Assembly: GCA_029891345.1 (NCBI GenBank)
Contig: CM056993.1
Span: 225,937,924 to 226,001,923 of the forward strand
Direction: 5' to 3'
DNA: 64,000 nucleotides
Origin: Dryococelus australis
Taxonomy: Eukaryota; Arthropoda; Insecta; Phasmatodea; Phasmatidae
In this document: positions 48,137 through 60,099 of the stretch, in pieces
How positions within the stretch are numbered: position 1 is the stretch's first letter
Layout of the letters: each line of letters starts with the position of its first letter
The notes under the pieces: generated by a model
What the model was told of the DNA's origin: nothing
Databases searched by the model: none
What the model saw: the letters and a program-made list of their open reading frames with translations, nothing else
Position numbers and translations under genes: made by a program

Positions 48137-48637
48137 ATATTAATAATATTATAAATGTGAATGTTCGTATGTTAGTTTGTTACTCAATCACATCGTAACC
48201 GCTCAACGGATTTCGATGAAATTTGGTACAGGGGTAAATTATATTTTGGATTAGCACATAGGGCAGTTTTCATCTCGGAAAAACCTACAGTTTCTTAGAG
48301 AATATATAAAATACGCAACCAACCATTCGAGTAGGCGCTGGTTGGTGGTTTGTTTTTCGCTGAGAATAATAAATCATACAATACAGTGTATAGAGATGAA
48401 TTAGAGAAATAATGCACTCGAGAAATAAAGAAGAACAATTAAGTTGGGCACTTGATCATTGTAACGAGTGGAAGTTTGCAACTTAATTTATGTATTGAAA
48501 GACTTAATTAGTTTTAAATTATTCACTCAATTATTCAAATCTTAGAAATAATTATTTTTTATTTATGATTAACACTGATGCCATTGTAATGATGGTTTGA
48601 TATGGCACGTGGGTGAAGCTGCGAGGTAACAGCTAGT
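48137..48637 (+). mobile_element. Non-autonomous Helitron-like relic
   Basis: The left part carries 'atattataaatgtgaatg' and 'aacggatttcgatgaaatttgg'. The right end reads 'gtgggtgaagctgcgaggtaacagctagt'. From memory, these are the body and the CTAG-terminated end of a Helitron family common in many insects. The usual 3' hairpin is degraded. About 500 bases; no helicase. Confidence 0.5.
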
Positions 48638-48717
48638 ATACAATATTTATATCGCACATGCAAATATAGCACAACGCTAAATTTTCCCTCTATCAAGATT
48701 CCACAAGACGAAAACTC

Positions 48718-48970
48718 ATGGGGCCGCGGTGGATGAGCGGTTAGACTGCTCGCCTCCCACCAATGCGAACCGGGTTCAATCCCGTGTATTGGCAAGTGGG
48801 AATCATACCGGACGATCCCGCTGGTTGGCGGGTTTTTTCTCGGGGATCTCCCGTTTCCCCCACAACTTTCATTCCGGCGTTGCTCCATTCTCAGTTCATT
48901 TCGCCCTTATACGATCTCTAGAGACCTCATCGTTAATAGCTGCTCAAATTTCTCAACTCAACGAACACCC
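48718..48970 (+). repeat. tRNA-derived SINE
   Basis: A box tggatgagcgg (48730-48740, one mismatch) and B box ggttcaatccc (48773-48783, exact) are spaced as in a tRNA. They are followed by a conserved-looking body (gggttttttctcggggatctc). Pol III would transcribe it from 48718. The 3' tail and flanking duplication are unclear. Confidence 0.75.
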
Positions 48971-50204
48971 CACGTCGTAATAATTGCAGTATGCGCAACC
49001 CTCTTACAGAAATACAGTTGGCAAACTATAAAGAGACACGTGCAGAGTCAGAAAGATATAGTCATGATCACTTCAGCGTCATCTATGATGTATGATAATG
49101 TAAACTTTGCAAAACTCGACTCGTATTCAGTGAACCGGGAGGAATTCTACACACTTGAAAAATTCTACTAGCAAACCATTAGAGTCGGTAGGCAAGTTTC
49201 TAGAACGTTTATTCGTTAAAACATATACCATTACTAACAGCACGTCTGTTGTTAATATCTCCATTAACATCAAAATTTTTCCAACTAGCGATACACCTTG
49301 CATGAATCTTTTGAACAGTTTGTGAGATAAAAAACACACGTTTTCACACTGGTACCAGCGGCTACTGTGCTGCTTTTGTTGAGAAAGTAGAACTTACGTC
49401 ACTCCAACATGTTGCGTTTGAACGAAACACACTAGAAGATTATATAGTATTAATTTTTCACTGTATTTGCGGAAAAATTAACTAGTCAAGTTTTCTGTCA
49501 CAATGTTCCTCCTCTGTGAATTGGCATCTGGGAGAATCACCATCGAGTAAGCAATGACACCAGTAAATAACATGATCATACAAATATTCGTAGATGCATA
49601 TTATACTAACAGGGCACTTTTCGTATTGGTTACTAAGCGCTACGAATATTTTCCGAAAATTTTTTAACTTTCACGGGGGGCATAAAAATTTTCTAATTTT
49701 TAGAAACATATTTGGTGACCAAAATACAATATTTCAAAAGCTAACACTACACTTTAAACTACGCTGTTATATCAATGGCATGAAATAGGTATGTTCTCTG
49801 CCTATAATTATCTACTATAGAAATTGTAATGTTTCGTAAAAATAGGGAAAATAATCCTTTATCCATATTTAAGTGAAATGTTATAACCTTTTCCCACTGG
49901 AGTGGAAATGCGGAAACCTATCAAATTTAATTTTTTTTCAATTCTTTCATGTGGAATACTTTCGAACTTAATATTAAATATTATTGTATATTCAAACAAA
50001 GGTAAGAAGGGTATCTTTTACGGTGCAAGAATACGGATCTCCAACATTTACTATCAGGGCTGATAGAGAGGCGATGTTTATGTCTCAAATTTGAATCGAG
50101 TTTTTGAAAACGTGATTGTATTACTCTTTATTTAGTACTGTGTATTTCGAGATAAAAACCTTCTAAGTGAGTTTGAACTTACATATAAAAATTTTTTTTA
50201 ATTT
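48971..50204. other. No recognisable feature
   Basis: AT-rich; short chance frames only. Confidence 0.5.
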
Positions 50205-50209
50205 CTGGC

Positions 50210-50290
50210 ATAACGGTAGCCGAACGGTTAAAGGCGTCGGTATCGAGTTGAAAAGTTCGAATTGTGATGTTGCTGAGGTTCATGTTCCAT
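50210..50290 (+). repeat. tRNA-like fragment (SINE head)
   Basis: It has a perfect A box (tagccgaacgg, 50217-50227) and a degraded B box (agttcgaattg, 50253-50263) in tRNA-like spacing. No recognisable SINE body follows. Confidence 0.45.
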
Positions 50291-51635
50291 TACAGGTCAT
50301 TCCCTACAAGACTTGTAACAAATGTAATATAGCATGCATTTGTGCAGTGCTCACGGTAGACGAACGTTGAATCAAAAAGAAAATTTTGGAGTGATAGCAG
50401 CGCTTCTGGTAGACAAATTCGAGACCAAAATGTACCTCTTGTACAGGTCCCAAATTTTCACAAACTACGAAATTTAAAAAAAAGGGGGGGAGCAGGAGAA
50501 TCGTTTCACCACAGAAACTAAAAAACGCAGGATGAACTTGTTAGTCTGGAGGAGCGGAGATCTCTGTACATACGGTCGAAACTCGTTACTCTTACGGCTC
50601 GTCCATGAGCAGTAAAGGATTACGGTATTAAACCATAGTTTCATTATATTTTAGCTCCCAGTGTTACGTTGGCCTATATCGTTTGTCTTCACTACTGTCG
50701 TTTCTGCAGTCATCGCCAAAATGTTATTAATAATTAATGTACTTACATTTACCCCACATGGTAAACAAATAACGATGCTTCTCTGATAAAGAAGTTATTT
50801 AATACATTGAATGGAATATTATGCCTTCTCGAAAAATAAATGTCAATAGAGAACGCAGAATACGTTTTATAACTAGAAAAAAATCTGATAACACCACAAG
50901 GGTTTCTATTTCTCCGTATTTAAATTAGTTAAGAGGTGACAGGGTGCGGAGGAAGCAGTGTTAAGTTAAATACTGAGAAAAACATGCCAAGAGCGTGCTA
51001 TCACATTGAGTTCACGCAACGTACGACCTCGATCAGTGGCAGTGACCTTCAGACAGTGCCGAGACAGGCTGGGCTGCGAAGAAGCTTGGCAACAACTACG
51101 GCAGTCAGGCAGGCCACAGTCTTCCTCTACGTAGACTGCGCTCACTCCATTATTCTCCATACTGACAACTATAAGCTTCTATACACATTCTCTCTCATTC
51201 CACCATTTGTCAAATCATTTACATGGGCCTCTGGTCACAGGTCAAGTAAAACTGTTTTTTTTTTTTTTTTTTTTTTTCTTTTTAAGTAAATATTTCACAA
51301 TTTTACTACTTCCTACACGTTATGCATGACGAAAACCGAAAGTGAAACTAATATTTCCAGTATTCTCAAATGTTTTCCTGACACTTCTTATTCAGCGTTA
51401 AACCTTGTAACTACCTTCTCCCCGTCGTTACAATATTTTAGCCGATGTAGGCAAGTCAAGTGTGCTCGGTCAAAATTAATACAGGCAGGGAGCAAGTTTA
51501 GTTTTTAAAATGTTGATATTAAAAGTGTTCGCCTTGTCGTGAACAACCGTTATCAATATACGTCGAGGATGTCGGCTCGAATCTTGTTACTGGAGTCATC
51601 ATACATTCCTCCAACACGCCTCAGAGGACTAAACT
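50291..51635. other. No recognisable gene
   Basis: It contains a T run at 51251-51277, which could be a poly(A) tail of a minus-strand retroposed copy, but no source sequence is identifiable. Confidence 0.45.
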
Positions 51636-51860
51636 GCATTCTCGCCGCTGGTGTAGTGGTCACAAAACTCGCCTCTCATCAAGGTAAACTGGGCTCGATT
51701 CCCGGCGAGGGCACCAGGATTTTCGCATGTAGGAAATATGGTGGACGTTTTGCCATGGCCCGCGGGTTATCTCGGGAATCTCCAGCTTCCCCCGCCCTTG
51801 CAATCCAGCACTACTGTATTTTCACCACAAGTCACCCTCACTGGCTCTCAAAACCTCTCT
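51636..51860 (+). repeat. tRNA-derived SINE, second family member
   Basis: A box tggtgtagtgg (51649-51659) and B box ggctcgattcc (51692-51702, one mismatch) are followed by a body (gcgggttatctcgggaatct) that matches the body of the SINE at 48718, although the tRNA-like heads differ. Confidence 0.7.
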
Positions 51861-52436
51861 GATAATGGGCCTCCCTCCCTCCCTCTCGCATGCATATTCT
51901 CTCTTATTGTATTGTCAGTTCACGGTTTCTTCACACTGGTTCAATCAAATATTAAAGAAATCACACCCCATATGACATGTTCGGTTGTTTCCTTAATATG
52001 TCACAAGCGTTTAATACTTGTATTAATACAAAGAAACCATATTTTTTGTATAATTGAACGTTTATTATTACAATTATAATACCGCATTTCTAATTAATAT
52101 AAAGATCAGAGAGAAAATAGGTGTGATGGGAATATCTATTTAATAAAATAATTCTTACGCAAAATATTAATAAAATGAGTGCGCACGAACGCGGTGCTTT
52201 GTCCCTGTAATGTGATATTCCAGGGTCTGCTAAACTTTGTTTGCATGAGGTGGAGGAATATCCTGCAAGTAGAACTTCCGCAGATCTTCTCTAAAGTTGG
52301 AAGAAACATTGAATGGACTAGAAGCAGTTGTCTATATTCTAATAAAAAAACTGTGATATATATCAATGTAAATATTTCTTCATAACAGAAATGGAAGTGG
52401 ATATTTTCTTGCCAGTTCATGACATTAATAAATAAC
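51861..52436. other. No recognisable feature
   Basis: Short chance frames only; leads to the edge of the large inverted repeat. Confidence 0.5.
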
Positions 52437-52794
52437 ATTTTTCACGATCTGCATTTATTTTTCATAATTAATATTTGTTTCACACATTGGACATTTTTAT
52501 GCATAATACTTGTATTTTACCTATGTTTCACATATGTTTTATTTTTCAAATTTTTATTATTTATATTTATATTTTTCTTATGGCTAGGATATTTAAGCTA
52601 AGATGTAAGAATGCCAATAATTCATGTTTAACTGGCATAGATAGATGGCTTTTCTTTTGTTTATTTTTTAAATAATAACTAATAGATTGAATTTTTGGTC
52701 TCGCCTTTATTGTGAATGTTTCAGGCAATATTTTTGGTATTCGTTTTATTATCATCTACGAGACCCATACCTCTATGGTACAGAGATTTAGGCC

Positions 52795-52990
52795 GTTTGG
52801 TGTGTGCCATTGCAGTTAGTGAGCCTTGCGATTGGCTAACAGGTTCAAACCCTGCGCTCCTATTGGCTAGAGAGCTTAACATAGGGCTAGGCTGTGCTAG
52901 TAGTTTGAAAAATCGCTCTTTCTGCCGCCATCCTTGAACTACGTTAGACGTTTGGACAGGGCGCGCGTCCTACAGTTGGACGCAGCGGAG
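52795..52990 (+). promoter_or_regulatory. Conserved block with inverted CCAAT boxes and B-box-like motif
   Basis: It has ATTGG at 52831-52835 and 52862-52866 (inverted CCAAT), a perfect pol III B-box word (ggttcaaaccc, 52842-52852) between them, then 'tgccgccatcc' (YY1-like) and a hairpin. The second CCAAT, the B-box word and the YY1-like word are kept in the right arm (61675-61700, and 'cgccatcc' at about 61604-61614). This is the best-conserved part of the arms. A pol II promoter is a reasonable reading, and a pol III origin is the alternative. Confidence 0.4.
52965..52983 (+). other. Small hairpin conserved in both arms
   Basis: GCGTCC, seven-base loop, GGACGC. The right-arm equivalent (61558-61576) keeps the stem except for one outer pair that becomes a G-U wobble in the corresponding transcript, while the loop has changed. 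Confidence 0.5.
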
Positions 52991-53124
52991 GGTTTATAAT
53001 TAGTGATCAGTAGTTAGGGTGTTTTTATCTCTTACAACTTTCTTCAGCAATAATATTTGTATTATCTTCGAGTTGTATGACAGTAATCGTTTCATATCAT
53101 ATTAATAAGCAGCTGTTAGGAGAT

Positions 53125-54096
53125 GAGGTAGCAACCTAAGACTAAGTTACGTCTGAGAGACGGCGAGCTACATTAAGCAGCACCGCAGCCAGTAACTATG
53201 TAACTACCTCGGCTACCTCAGACTAAGTGACGTCTGTGAGGCAGCGAGCCACGTAAAGCAGCACCACAGCCAGTAACTGTATCACTACCTCCGCTACCTA
53301 AGACTAAGTAACGTCTGAGAGCCGGCGAGCCACGTAAAGCAGCACCGCAGCCAGTAACTATGTCGCTACCTCCGCTACCTCAGACTAAGTGCCGTCTGTG
53401 AGCCGGCGAGCCTCGTTAAGGAGCACCGCAGCCAGTAACTATGGCGCTACCTCGGCTACCTCAGACTAAATGCCGTCTGTGAGCCGGCGAGCCTTGTTAA
53501 GCAGCACCGCAGCCAGTAACTATGTCGCTACCTCAGCTACCTCAGACTAAGTAACGTCTGTGAGCCGGCGAGCCTCGTTAAGGAGCACCGCAGCCAGTAA
53601 CTATGTCGCTACCTCCGCTACCTCAGACTAAGTGCCGTCTGTGAGCCGGCGAGCCTCGTTAAGGAGCACCGCAGCCAGTAACTGTGTCGCTACCTCAGCT
53701 ACCTCAGACTAAGTAACGTCTGTGAGCCGGCGAGCCTCGTTAAGGAGCACCGCAGCCAGTAACTATGTCGCTACCTCAGCTACCTCAGACTAAGTAACGT
53801 CTGTGATCCGGCGAGCCTCGTTAAGGAGCACCGCAGCCAGTAACTATGTCGCTACCTCAGCTACCTCAGACTAAGTGCCGTCTGTGAGCCGGCGAGCCTC
53901 GTTAAGGAGCACCGCAGCCAGTAACTATGTCGCTACCTCAGTTACCTCAGACTAAGTAACGTCTGTGAGCCGGCGAGCCTCGTTAAGGAGCACCGCAGCC
54001 AGTAACTATGTCGCTACCTCAGCTACCTCAGACTAAGTAACGTCTGTGAGCTGGCGAGCCACGTTAAGCAGCACCGCAGCCAGTAACTATGTCACT
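53125..54096 (+). repeat. Minisatellite: twelve units of exactly 81 bp
   Basis: The word cagccagtaact recurs at 53186 and then every 81 bases to 54077, with no indel in twelve units. Units differ at scattered positions (for example agtaacg/agtgccg, and aagcagc/aaggagc) and neighbouring units share variants, as expected from unequal exchange. All three frames on the plus strand contain stops, so it is not coding. The right arm has a single copy. Confidence 0.95.
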
Positions 54097-54761
54097 ACCT
54101 GCGTTCCATCAGAGAGACACCGTCCTGCACTCGCCAATAGACTGCTACTTTTCCACAACGACAATCATTCATCACGTGTTTAGATTTTTTCAACTTAAAC
54201 ATTACTACGTAACGCCGTTGGCGTACGTCGCCACGTTCACGTAGAACATTCCGTACGTCGCCATGTTAGCGAAGCACCACTAATAGCTTCAGCACATTTT
54301 CAACCACAATTAAACTGAGAGAAAAGTCAAGGGTTCCTACTTAGTCGAGACAGTCGAGATACACGCAATTTCAGAACTAAATTCTAGTTATTTTGTTTTG
54401 AGAGGACTGCATATGTTTTAAGTGCTTAAGTCAGACTGTTATAACGTGTCACGCAAGGGTATGAAAATGACCGTTAAACATGACCACTTCCTAACGATAA
54501 TTTAGTTTGAACACTATTCGTTTCTTTGCCTATTGTCATTCAGAGTTATTAATTAATTTAATTTATTTCCAGCATAAAACATACCAGATATTTTTGCTAC
54601 GGAACATTTTTGAATATTATTCAATAAATAATAATCGCTGGAATTTGACACGTTTTACATCATTTCTAAGCATGCACAGTTATCCTACCGCTCCTCGATA
54701 TATTCATTTCAAAATTAAAAAAAAAAAGTATATTGCTGTGTGGTTAGCTATATCAAATAAC

Positions 54762-54973
54762 TTTCACAGCTGGTGTGGCAAATAACTGTCTGCCTGTAAC
54801 GAGAGTGGATCTGTAAAAGGTGGGTTATCTACTCATATTACATATTGGTTCCTGAGTTATAAATATGTTTCACAGCTGGTCTGGCAAATAATTGTCTGCC
54901 TGTAACGAGAGTGGAGCTGTAAAAGGTGGGTTATCTACTCATATTACGTATTGGTTCCTGAGCTAAAAATCGC
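54762..54973 (+). repeat. 106-bp direct duplication
   Basis: Two head-to-tail copies start with tttcacagctgg at 54762 and 54868 and differ at only a few bases. The right arm has one copy, so this is a left-arm duplication. Confidence 0.9.
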
Positions 54974-55160
54974 CAGTCAAACATTCCTTGGGGGCAGAAT
55001 ACATTTATTTTTTTTTACTCCCTAATTGTGTCCATAAATATTGGCAACATCATACACTGTTCTCTTATGAGTTAATGCAGGCATCATGTGGAGGTTTTTT
55101 AGGCAGTTTTGCCTGCTTTGAAAGCGGCGAGCATTTGCTACTATAGGGAAATTCATGTTA

Positions 55161-58100
55161 ATGGAATTCGGTGTTTTGAAGCCAATTGTGAATATATAAA
55201 CTTGAAATGAAAACTTAAGTGTGATAAATGATACTCTAAAGCTCTATATAGACGCAGATATAATGATTTGTTTTGTAGTAATATTTTACTTTATTACAAA
55301 GTTTTCTGATAATATATGACAAAGGCTAATCATTGATGTTATGAAAGGTATCGATAGCAAATGGGACGTTTGTTTCTGCTCGAAAAATTCCCGAGTTTTA
55401 TATGTCTGTCTTCAACAGGAATGTCGAAAAACCGAATCACATTAACATATATTGCCCTATACCAAATTATCACTGCTTTTTAACCAGGTTACAACAACCT
55501 TAAGTGCTGAGCAAATCTGTCAACTTCTCGTCTGGGCGACGATCAAAAATCGCACAAAAATATATACGCTCAATGGAAACTTTGTATTTACTGGTTTAGT
55601 AACTTTTTAACTATAACAACAACTATGTTAGTCTAGGTTAGTAAATATTCATTTTAACCTTAACCTAATTTTCAGTGACGGTAACAAATCACACTGGAGT
55701 TTTAAAAATAAACACCAATAAACACAGAATTATTCATTTGTGCTTGTGAATGTATCGTTCTCTTTCATTGCCAAGATCAAGTGCTCACGTAATCGATGAT
55801 ATTTGTGCTAAACATGATCAATAATTTTTTTACAACGATGTTTCTGGAAATACGCGTCTCAAATGTAATTTAAAATTTGAAAGAGGAAATGGCCAGACAA
55901 TGAGCAAACAAATGCGTCTCAATAGGCTAATCAATAAGTTATTTCGAAAATTAAACATGCGATTTCGCTTGATGACTAAGGTAACAGAAAACAAATAACA
56001 GCATCTGACTAAAACTATGTAGACAAAAAAAAATATGTACGCGACTTCTTTACATACCAAGCAACTCGCCTTGCCGATTTACAGTATTATTCAAAATAAC
56101 AGAGATTTCTTTCGTGACAGACGGCAGGTACTGCCTTTGTTTTGGATGGAGAGTTGTTAAAGTGGCTAGGTTAGGTCCCTAGGTATTGGTACAAAATTAA
56201 CTGACTGTTATGACCAGAAAGTTTACACCGACACGCGATTTCAATGCACGTGTCAACAAGACTAATATAATTCATCAGCAGAACACTAATCAGTAAAACA
56301 AAATAGCAATGCTCTGAGCTATGAATAAGAATAGGCTATGCGAAATAAACTGGTTGTCGGAATTTATTATTGCGTTAATTCCTTACTGCAACTAGTAGTA
56401 AACAATATAGTAATACAAGTAAATAAACTCGAAGTAACAATAAAAAATAAAGTATTTTATGTACTGGATATATTTAACAATTTTGAAATAAAACTAGTAA
56501 GTGTCAGTTTTGTTTGCGTTATTATATCAGTGGTTTCCAGGGCTACCAGTTGGTTTCCAGGGCTACCAGTTGGTTTCCAGAGCTAACATCAAGTAACTTC
56601 TAGTAAAACACAACAATAGCTGATAGTTGCGATACTTATAATTAAAAATGCAACAATGCCGAACATTAAGTGTCATTTTACAATCATAACTAAAAAAAAC
56701 TTTGCTTATTTCGCTGGGTATTGAACTGCACTATAGCAGCCGAGGACACAAATATTTCTTTCTTCTCTCTGCACAAGAAACTAAATGTAAATAGTGAAAA
56801 CTGGTGAGCGTTACCGGTTAACCCCTTCTCCCTTCATTTTCTTGTCAGCCAACGGCATGACTTTGCACGAAGGCAGGCATAGCAGAGTAGGAGATGACAT
56901 TACGCATGAAGAGGGGAGGGGGTTTTAACCGAACGATGCGAGCCTACTTGATCAATAGCTCACACCTGCTGCCATTATATAACTCCTTCGAGAAAGTAGG
57001 CTATTAATTGGATTTTTGGGAAATGTCTCGATGTCGATTGGGCAATCTCGCGGTATTCTCAAGTGTAGAACCGAACGAGGTAGTGCAGTGCAAAACCACC
57101 GAAATCGCATTGCATTCAAGAGAACCTGAGAGTAGCGGTGGGGATGAACAGCGCCACTTCTCACATCGAGAGAGGAGTTGGCAAGTATTGGAACTAGAGT
57201 AGAGAGCGTGTAACGGGAGGCTGGCGATCTGAGCACGTGAGGACACTGTCGAGCGACTGCAGTATCTGAAAGTTGAGACGGCAATAGGGGTTCGAGATGA
57301 CTGTGAAGAGCGATCGCGGAGGTGTTGGGGGGGGGGGGGGGCAGTTATCATCATAAAGACAAACAATTCGGCTACATGCGTTCGAAAATTCTGCTACTAG
57401 GAACACAAATTAAGCTACGCTCCAAAAGAGCGTCTGAACACTGATACGTAGGTATATAATAATAATGATAATAATAAATTAGTACTATTAAACATAAATT
57501 TATAAATATGTTAGTCACACATTGATAATTAGACTCTTTAAATACATAATTCAAGTCTCCGTGGCGGATTCAAAGGGACTGAGTCCCTCCCTTGGACCTT
57601 AACTTTACACTCAATGAAATGAGATTGTTCTTGAAACGAAGTACATTATTCAAAGTGCGCTATTAATACATGCATATTCTGTAGTAACGAAACGTTTAAT
57701 AAAACTATACTAACTACTGACATATACATGTATCATTGCTACTCAATGTTTACTGGTCACTGGTAATCAATCACATGGCTTGAATGTCATGCACAGTGCT
57801 CAACCTCTCAAGCAACCAATACCTTAATATTAGGGTATTTCGATCCGCCACTAAGCCATGTTAAAAAATTTGCTAACAAATTGTGCACCATTCTGTGAGA
57901 ATCTTCATCGTGAGAAGTAGAGAGAGTACTAATATTTTACGTTGAAAGACCGGAGTGTTAGTGGTGTCTTTTGTTGGTAAAATAGAAAATCAATGTTATA
58001 TACGAGCACATAAGTTATAAAAAGTGGCCACTAGATTGAACCTCAATTTAGCTACATTTGACCAATCCTGCTACAAGTTACAGTATATGGCATAAAACAA

Positions 58101-58237
58101 TGCTACATGTAACCAAATTCGGCTACATTTGGCTACACTGTCAGGCTCCTAGGCGACTGAGCAGAGGTGGTAGCAATTCGTGACAGGCTGACAACAACTC
58201 GTGCACTCTGGTTGATTTTGCTAATAGGACTAATTAG
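55161..58237. other. Spacer inside the large inverted repeat; no gene
   Basis: It holds three 20-bp repeats (see 56531), a run of 15 G at 57327-57341, and repeated 'ggctacatttg' words near 58050-58135. Open frames up to 120 codons show no motif. Confidence 0.45.
56531..56586. repeat. Three 20-bp tandem repeats
   Basis: The unit tggtttccagggctaccagt occurs at 56531 and 56551, with a partial third copy at 56571. Confidence 0.9.
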
Positions 58238-59350
58238 TAGGGATGGGTCGATACTACATTTTCTCGATACTCGATACCAGTTATACCAAAACATTCTCAC
58301 GATACTCAATACCGATACTTTTCTCGATACCAAATTAAAATTGTCATCAACACAAAACAAATTGCTCATTTGACTAGTGCCATTGACACACACTGAAACT
58401 ATATAAAAACCCATTTTACACTGGAAACAAGTGGCGGATGGCTTGTAACCCAAATATCCTTAACCAATGATAAACCAACACAGTCCCCTTTGATTCTGTA
58501 GAATTATATTTTCATAGTAAAAGCTATAATCAGACTTTGAGGAAAATTATAACTCCGTACACAATTATTTTGCGATTCCGTCGGTTATAATTTTATTTTG
58601 TGACTTCAAGGAAATTACTGTAACATTACATAAATAAATTAATTATCTTATACACCCGTAATTGCCCAGCCCCCGCGGAATACGCGGGCTAGGCCACGAC
58701 AGGTGTATACGATAATTATGATATTTATTTTTGTGAATAGGGCCTATTTAATAATGCAGTAGCATAAGATAATTATGGTTTATGTGGGATGCACAATAAC
58801 TACTCAATTTGTAACTCGTGCCTATTGGCGCTCGCTCGCAACTGTATAGCTGCTATTATTGTAAGTGATACATATTCCATAAAAGTGATAATTGGGATAA
58901 AAATGAATCAAATGAACAATTTTGGTACAACATGTAATTGTGGCATTCATTGAATGTACTGAAGCTACTCAAATTGCTCACTCACGCCTATCGGAACTTG
59001 CTCGCAACTCTTAGCCCGTTTTATTGTTCGTCAATTATGTACTATAAAAGTAAATGTTAACAAAAATCATAATTGTGGTACGTATGGGTTCCCTAAAAAC
59101 AACTAAAGGTGTTCGCAGCTGTGTGAATATTATGATATGATTAAAATATGTTATATTCTGGTACACTTGTACTTAAATTATAGCACTTTTAGAAATTATC
59201 GTACTCATTTCAAACATTATGATACGCTTGTACCGTAATTACGGCAGAAGAAAATGGGTGCTTAAATTCGATACTTTTGAATATTCTTATGCGATACTCG
59301 ATACTATAAACTATCGAGGTATCGCGGTATCGGGTGTCAAATCCTTACTA
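58238..59350. mobile_element. hAT-like non-autonomous element
   Basis: The left end reads tagggatgggtcgatac. The right end, reversed, reads tagtaaggatttgacac followed by 'ccgatacc'. Both ends carry many GATACTCGATACC-type subterminal repeats, a feature of some hAT families. No 8-bp target duplication is visible and there is no transposase. The right end abuts or shares bases with the left end of the next element. Confidence 0.55.
58735..59060. repeat. Degenerate tandem repeat inside the hAT-like element
   Basis: Two units of about 190 bases share 'actactcaattt', 'ctcacgcctatcgg'-like, 'gctcgcaact' and 'attattgt' blocks (first near 58795, second near 58970). Confidence 0.55.
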
Positions 59351-59521
59351 GAGGTGGGACGATACCACACTTTCGATGCTCGATACTGTTTTTAACACGA
59401 TACCCTCGATACTTTCGATAAATGAAAGATTTCAATGATGTACTCAAATTCAGAAACAATTGTTTACAGTTTAAATTTTTAATAATCTTAAAAATAAAAA
59501 AATATCACAGTGCATTAAGAA

Positions 59522-59636
<115 letters not shown>

Positions 59637-60036
59637 GATACATTGACATTTTAGGCTTTGCTAAAAATAAACTATTTTAACACTTATTCATTACACGGTT
59701 TAAAATTGTTTTACAAATTTTTCAAGCTAAAGTGATTGTAATGGAAATGATTTCTTAACAACTGTGAATAAATGTAGAAACGAAACAAACGTTAACAAAA
59801 GTGTTTCTTTCAGCATTGCCAACTGTGACCGAATTTAGATTGTGTAGCATGTAGCAGAATGGACGTAGCCAAATAAAGTTTCAATCTTAGTAGACATTTT
59901 TCCGCACAGTAAATTTTGTATTATTATCTTTTATTTATTTTTTCTTTGTTACAAACAAATCGTGTGAGAGTACAAATAACGCATCGTATTTGCATTAGTT
60001 ATGAAATTTGGGGAATCACCGACAGCGCCCTGCACC

Positions 60037-60099
60037 GAGCACGGGCGGTTCCGGAATAAGCACGGCCGGCCCTGGAATGAGCATGGCCGGCCGCGAAAT
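60037..60099. repeat. Three GC-rich 19-23-bp repeats
   Basis: Units starting gagcacgggcgg (60037), gcacggccggcc (60060) and gagcatggccggcc (60079) stand out in AT-rich surroundings. Confidence 0.6.

Larger units (their letters stand above)
52437..55160 (+). repeat. Left arm of a large inverted repeat
   Basis: The segment aligns, with many substitutions and gaps, to the minus strand of 60440-62164. Collinear landmarks are tttttcacgat (outer edge), cctatgtttcacatatg, 'ggctaggatattt', a CCAAT-bearing block, a hairpin and the 81-bp unit. Further in come 'gagacaccgtcctgc', 'actacgtaacg', 'gcttcagca', 'gggtatgaaaatgac' and 'gtaacgagagtgg', then a block ending near 'catgtggaggttttttaggca'. The left arm is longer because of the 81-bp array and a 106-bp duplication. 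The inner edge is uncertain by some tens of bases. Confidence 0.8.

Noticed and set aside
51251..51277. T run as the poly(A) tail of a processed pseudogene
   Set aside because: No coding or transcript-like sequence and no polyadenylation signal is seen on the minus strand beside it.
50936..51289. 117-codon plus ORF
   Set aside because: It ends in the T homopolymer (a Phe run) and shows no motif.
53125..54096. 81-bp array as a CRISPR array
   Set aside because: Units are contiguous with no unique spacers, and the context is a eukaryotic inverted repeat.
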